Translations under genes and position numbers: made by a program
Part shown: in pieces, positions 63,501 through 64,000 of the stretch
Layout: each line of letters starts with the position of its first letter
Position numbering within the stretch: the first letter of the stretch is position 1
From: Flectonema sp. DT1601
Lineage: Eukaryota > Euglenozoa > Diplonemea > Diplonemida > Diplonemidae
Direction of reading: 5' to 3'
Assembly: GCA_964019425.1 (NCBI GenBank)
Contig: OZ025863.1
Coordinates: 494,616-558,615, forward strand
Length of the DNA: 64,000 bases
The notes under the pieces: generated by a model
Told to the model about the DNA's origin: nothing
What the model saw: the letters and a program-made list of their open reading frames with translations, nothing else
Databases searched by the model: none

Positions 63501-64000
63501 AAACCCGCAAACCCGCAAACCCGCAAACCCGCAAACCCGCAAACCCGCAAACCCGCAAACCCGCAAACCCGCAAACCCGCAAACCCGCAAACCCGCAAAC
63601 CCGCAAACCCGCAAACCCGCAAACCCGCAAACCCGCAAACCCGCAAACCCGCAAACCCGCAAACCCGCAAACCCGCAAACCCGCAAACCCGCAAACCCGC
63701 AAACCCGCAAACCCGCAAACCCGCAAACCCGCAAACCCGCAAACCCGCAAACCCGCAAACCCGCAAACCCGCAAACCCGCAAACCCGCAAACCCGCAAAC
63801 CCGCAAACCCGCAAACCCGCAAACCCGCAAACCCGCAAACCCGCAAACCCGCAAACCCGCAAACCCGCAAACCCGCAAACCCGCAAACCCGCAAACCCGC
63901 AAACCCGCAAACCCGCAAACCCGCAAACCCGCAAACCCGCAAACCCGCAAACCCGCAAACCCGCAAACCCGCAAACCCGCAAACCCGCAAACCCGCAAAC
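60503..64000 (+). repeat. 8-bp repeat array 5, at least 3.49 kb, open to the right
   Basis: About 437 units of AACCCGCA (minus strand TTTGCGGG) with no deviation that I can see. All three minus-strand frames stay open from end to end, which a single base indel or most stop-creating changes would have broken. The array continues beyond the window. The plus strand is the C-rich strand, so this orientation is not that of a chromosome end lying to the right. Confidence 0.98.

Noticed and set aside
60420-63998. Three minus-strand open frames of about 1170-1190 codons encoding poly-GLRVCGFA
   Set aside because: They are the three frames of the perfect 8-bp array; openness follows from the repeat having no stop in any frame, not from coding.
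60503-64000. Calling the right end a chromosome terminus
   Set aside because: The C-rich strand runs rightwards; a right-hand telomere would show the G-rich strand on plus.
60503-64000. CRISPR-like array
   Set aside because: No spacers; a continuous 8-bp tandem repeat in eukaryotic DNA.

Overview
This is nuclear DNA of a microbial eukaryote. It is AT-rich and gene-dense, has short GT..AG introns (about 65-117 nt, one candidate of 175 nt), encodes secretory and membrane proteins, and uses all three standard stop codons. I cannot name the organism. All 18 host genes and gene candidates between 117 and 50697 lie on the plus strand. Nearly all are preceded by an AG, in most cases with a pyrimidine tract, close to the start codon and with no obvious matching 5' splice donor. 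The few true introns instead end in A-rich tracts before the AG. This pattern would fit polycistronic transcription with spliced-leader trans-splicing, as in Euglenozoa, but that is inference.

Region 1 (1-37 kb), core genes: a 1622-residue helical IQ-motif protein; a Tousled-like kinase; a calpain with a C-terminal C2 domain; a coiled-coil arginine/serine-rich protein; a secreted beta-helix protein; a CAS1-type O-acetyltransferase; a ubiquitin-like/ankyrin protein whose 3' part is duplicated; a possible mitochondrial helical-repeat protein; a coiled-coil protein; a divergent PH-C2-copine-like protein; two tandem S28 serine carboxypeptidases that share identical blocks; a glycosyltransferase; a small structured insertion flanked by direct repeats; and a HpcH/HpaI aldolase.

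Region 2 (37-50.7 kb), accessory zone: a large secreted repeat protein with two decayed partial copies, an SGNH hydrolase, a broken reverse-transcriptase remnant, a Crinkler/RHS-like NTPase and a papain-fold peptidase candidate.

Region 3 (50.7-64 kb), the most interesting part: arrays of an 8-bp repeat (AACCCGCA; the other strand is TTTGCGGG), the last of which is at least 3.49 kb long and runs off the window. Tyrosine-recombinase (YR) retrotransposons sit inside or against these arrays. Element E1 carries gag, tyrosine recombinase and RT-RNase H in that order. The recombinase and RT frames overlap by about 1 kb, and gag contains a textbook T TTT TTA slippery heptamer leading into the RT frame. 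Element E2 has the split direct-repeat layout A1-internal-B1-A2-B2, with the array on both outer sides. The RTs of E1 and E2 share an unusual I-D-N in place of the (Y/F)xDD motif. A third family is present as truncated, inverted ends. The data suggest a group of YR elements that targets this telomere-like or satellite repeat.
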